Shown here in pieces: positions 24,834 through 27,087 of a stretch of 27,087 nucleotides of DNA. Source of the stretch: Perkinsus olseni (Eukaryota; Perkinsozoa; Perkinsida; Perkinsidae); assembly GCA_013115135.1 (NCBI GenBank), contig JABANP010000622.1, positions 1 through 27,087 on the forward strand, written 5' to 3'. The number at the start of each line of letters is the position of its first letter. The first letter of the stretch is position 1. The translations under genes were made by a program, and so were the position numbers. The notes under the pieces were generated by a model, which was not told the DNA's origin, searched no databases, and was given only the letters and a program-made list of their open reading frames with translations.

Positions 24834-27087
24834 ATGTTGCACGCGTGTGCATTGAACTGCTCGAGATGTTTATTATTTCTCTTTCGCAGCGTCATTGTAC
24901 TGATGTCCGTGCTTCAGCAATTGAAGATGTATTGCTCGAAGGCGCTGCGTTACCTGGGTCTTGGGCCAGCCACCACCGTTGCGGAATACCTATTGTGGGA
25001 TCCAGGCACCCCCGTCGCCACCAGGCCAGTGTATGACCCAGGGTCGGATATGTTCGCCAACCCTGGTACACCTCGGGAACGTCCTCTCATTCCGGGTTGT
25101 GGTTCAGGCCAGTCTCATGATCGTCATAGTCAGGCTTTGGCTACTGCTCCTGCGCTATCGGCTCGTTCTACGCCAAGATGGGTGTATGCGGCCAGCAAGT
25201 CTGCGTTGAGGCGTTGCGTCGTTGCCTACGGCTCTCCGTTCGCCGACAAAGAGTTCATGAGTCTTGTGGCTGGGTGGTGTCCTGGGCCAGATGAAGTTGG
25301 TTTGGGACTAATCATGGCTGTACATGGTGCGGAGGTTGTGCCGACCTTCGGGCCAGATCTCGGCTCTCATATTGAGCGCTCGGACTCTTTCAATTTCTTG
25401 GCCAGCACCTTTTATTATCCCGAGAGCGGAGTCCTTTTCTGCAATGCTTGTCGCTCTCTATTTAAAGTGACTGGTGTGCAGTCCGTGTCGTCTGTTTCGG
25501 CGTTGCTAGGCCAGAGTGATGATGAAGCGATTCTCGATCGTTTGGTTCGTCGTGTCGTGAACCATTCGACTGGCCAGCATTTGTCGTTGTTTCGCTCTCT
25601 CGGTAAGAAGTCCGCTCAGCTTCTATTTTATCTCGACCACCCGGGACTGATTGGAGTCACGGTCGATGGTCTTCGAGGTTTTAGGCCAGGAGAGAAGGAT
25701 ATTCCTCCTGTCCTTCGGCGTTTGTTGCTCTCGCTAGACCGCTTAGAAGCTAAGTTTGGCCAGAAGTTTGGGTGTACTGTGCAGCCTAGAATTGGTCGTC
25801 TCATCTGTTGGACTGATGCGGCCAGCTTACGTCGTTTAGTCCCTTCGTCGCAAGAGCCTTTGCTGGGTCCCGGCCAGTGTCCGTTTGATCGGGAGCTCAA
25901 TAAGATTTTGCAGGGTTTGTCTCAGGCTGGTAGAGCTTATTCTGAGTGTGCTAGGTTTGAGGCGAGGCCAGTTGCTTATCCACGTCCTGCTGCGGATGAA
26001 CCGTCGTCCAGTTCGTCATCGTCGACGGTGCCTCCGGCTCCGGCCAGATCGTCTGCTGCAGTTGCTACTTGGGCCAGGGAGGTCGCTCCTCTCTTCCGCC
26101 CGTCGAAGCCTCAGCATCCGCCTCGTCTGCCTCCACCTCAACGACCTCCGCCGAGACTTCCCGTGGTTACTGCTATCGGGCCAGCTTCTTCAGCGCCGCC
26201 TGGTACTGGTACGTCTACGAGCTCTCGTCACGACACTGCGGCTCCGGTTCCTGTGGCATCGTCTACCTCGAGTTCAGTGAGTTCCTTTGTGGCTCCGGCT
26301 GATCCCGGATGGACTGTTCCATCCTCGGCCAGCTCGCTGTCTTCGCAACCTGCCCTTGTGGATTTGCTGTCTACTGAGGAGTTCGCCTCTTGTCCGTTCC
26401 CCGTCCTTGCGGTGGATGGACCTGAGGATGGCCAGGTTCGGAACGACGAGCGTGGTTCCTTTGTTGCTGTACCACGGCCAGATTACGGTATCGTCCCCTC
26501 GGATGATGATGACATCCAAGGTTGGTTGATTGATCCGGAGACGTTCTTCAGTCCTACGACTTCTCCTAGGGCCAGCGACGAGGCTAGTGTCTCTTCGTTT
26601 GTGGTTCCGTCTACTGAGGTCTCTGTGACTTTGACTGAAGGTACCACTGACACTAGGCCAGTGCCGGTTCCGTCTTCGACGTCTACTTCCTTTAGGGCTG
26701 ATGTCTCACGGTATGTCACTGATACTGACATGAAGGCCAGTATTCGCGCCGCTGGGTTGAGGGTTCCTCCTTTAACGCCTGCTGACGTCTTCGCTCCCAA
26801 GGTCTACGCTACCTGTGACTTCCTGCCTCATGGTCAAGGCCAGTTCCGGAATGTCTGGTGGGTGGAAGATTACCGCCTTCCTATGCGGGACTCTGATGAA
26901 GCCCCACGGTCGGCCTTCGCCACTGAGATTACACAGTATTGGAATGACCTGTCAGCATTGGTAGGCCAGAGCTGTGTCAGCATGCTCCGAGATACTTCGA
27001 CATTGGTTCAACATCCTCGAGTTGCTGGACTTATTGATCGGAAGTATTGGTTGCATCCGGAGGAGCTTAGGCCAGAAGATACTACTA
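24834..27087 (+). CDS. Third ORF of the retrotransposon, unknown protein, open at window edge
   Basis: Codon-by-codon reading shows no stop from 24804 to the end of the window. The first ATG is at 24834, giving at least 751 codons with the C-terminus missing. Three zones are seen: an ordered part to about 25.97 kb with scattered Cys/Trp and blocks such as LLWDPGTPVA and FYYPESGVLFCNACR; a Pro/Ser-rich linker (about 25.97-26.33 kb, with Ser and Pro runs); and a second acidic then ordered part with NVWWVEDYRLPM. There is no signal peptide, membrane helix, RT, integrase or envelope-like fusion segment. About 26 GGCCAG copies lie in it at fairly even spacing. It is probably the same protein whose C-terminus is at 1-713. 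No function is assigned. Confidence 0.8.
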   Translation, partial: MLHACALNCSRCLLFLFRSVIVLMSVLQQLKMYCSKALRYLGLGPATTVAEYLLWDPGTPVATRPVYDPGSDMFANPGTPRERPLIPGCGSGQSHDRHSQALATAPALSARSTPRWVYAASKSALRRCVVAYGSPFADKEFMSLVAGWCPGPDEVGLGLIMAVHGAEVVPTFGPDLGSHIERSDSFNFLASTFYYPESGVLFCNACRSLFKVTGVQSVSSVSALLGQSDDEAILDRLVRRVVNHSTGQHLSLFRSLGKKSAQLLFYLDHPGLIGVTVDGLRGFRPGEKDIPPVLRRLLLSLDRLEAKFGQKFGCTVQPRIGRLICWTDAASLRRLVPSSQEPLLGPGQCPFDRELNKILQGLSQAGRAYSECARFEARPVAYPRPAADEPSSSSSSSTVPPAPARSSAAVATWAREVAPLFRPSKPQHPPRLPPPQRPPPRLPVVTAIGPASSAPPGTGTSTSSRHDTAAPVPVASSTSSSVSSFVAPADPGWTVPSSASSLSSQPALVDLLSTEEFASCPFPVLAVDGPEDGQVRNDERGSFVAVPRPDYGIVPSDDDDIQGWLIDPETFFSPTTSPRASDEASVSSFVVPSTEVSVTLTEGTTDTRPVPVPSSTSTSFRADVSRYVTDTDMKASIRAAGLRVPPLTPADVFAPKVYATCDFLPHGQGQFRNVWWVEDYRLPMRDSDEAPRSAFATEITQYWNDLSALVGQSCVSMLRDTSTLVQHPRVAGLIDRKYWLHPEELRPEDTT

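Larger units (their letters stand above)
17888..27087 (+). mobile_element. Ty3/gypsy-type LTR retrotransposon copy B, truncated by window edge
   Basis: In order: 5' LTR (17888-18239), primer-binding site, gag, pol in the -1 frame with the order protease, RT, RNase H, integrase (the order that defines Ty3/gypsy), a gap of about 200 nt, and a long third ORF that runs off the edge. All coding parts are intact. About 70 copies of GGCCAG are scattered over the length. The host bases before the LTR are TGGCT. The expected 3' end (end of the third ORF, polypurine tract, LTR) is represented in the window only by copy A at 1-1112. Confidence 0.95.

Overview
The window is nuclear DNA from a unicellular eukaryote. 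It carries a Ty3/gypsy-type LTR retrotransposon, intron-rich protein genes with mostly 48-93 nt GT-AG introns, and a secreted subtilisin. The style of the S8 protease and the very short introns would fit an alveolate such as Perkinsus. That assignment is inference from gene style only, with no database search.

Layout. Positions 1-1112 are the 3' end of one retroelement copy: the end of a large third ORF, a polypurine tract and a 352-bp LTR. Positions 1113-17887 are host DNA. This stretch holds an unrecognised 501-codon ORF (1821-3326, minus), a cluster of long hairpins (3.8-4.1 kb), a diverged dispersed repeat (4.7 and 7.6 kb), a subtilisin gene (6281-7561, plus), a TRM9/ALKBH8-type tRNA-wobble methyltransferase gene (8853-11580, minus, at least 8 exons) and an AGC-type protein kinase gene (12478-14989, minus, at least 12 exons, extending further at both ends). 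Positions 17888-27087 are the 5' LTR, primer-binding site, gag, pol and most of the third ORF of a second element copy, which runs off the right edge.

How the parts work together. Gag (zinc knuckles) and pol (protease, RT, RNase H, integrase) overlap in the -1 frame, with a canonical G GGA AAC slippery heptamer just before the gag stop. The third ORF is open from 24804 to the window end with no stop, so any search that demands a stop codon misses it. Its C-terminal counterpart is the ORF truncated at the left edge.

Three signals go beyond ordinary annotation. First, the hexamer GGCCAG is scattered through every part of the retroelement: about 83 copies in 10.3 kb, in all reading frames and in the LTR, almost only on the sense strand, against 3 copies in the 16.8 kb of host DNA. 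Second, introns and flanks of the kinase and methyltransferase genes repeatedly carry short sequences like the tRNA A box and B box. Third, the host sequence next to the two LTRs matches (GGCT on both sides), which is what a tandem or circular arrangement around a single element would give.

Two genes carry possible lesions: an in-frame TAA in the protease propeptide and an extra base in a conserved methyltransferase exon.
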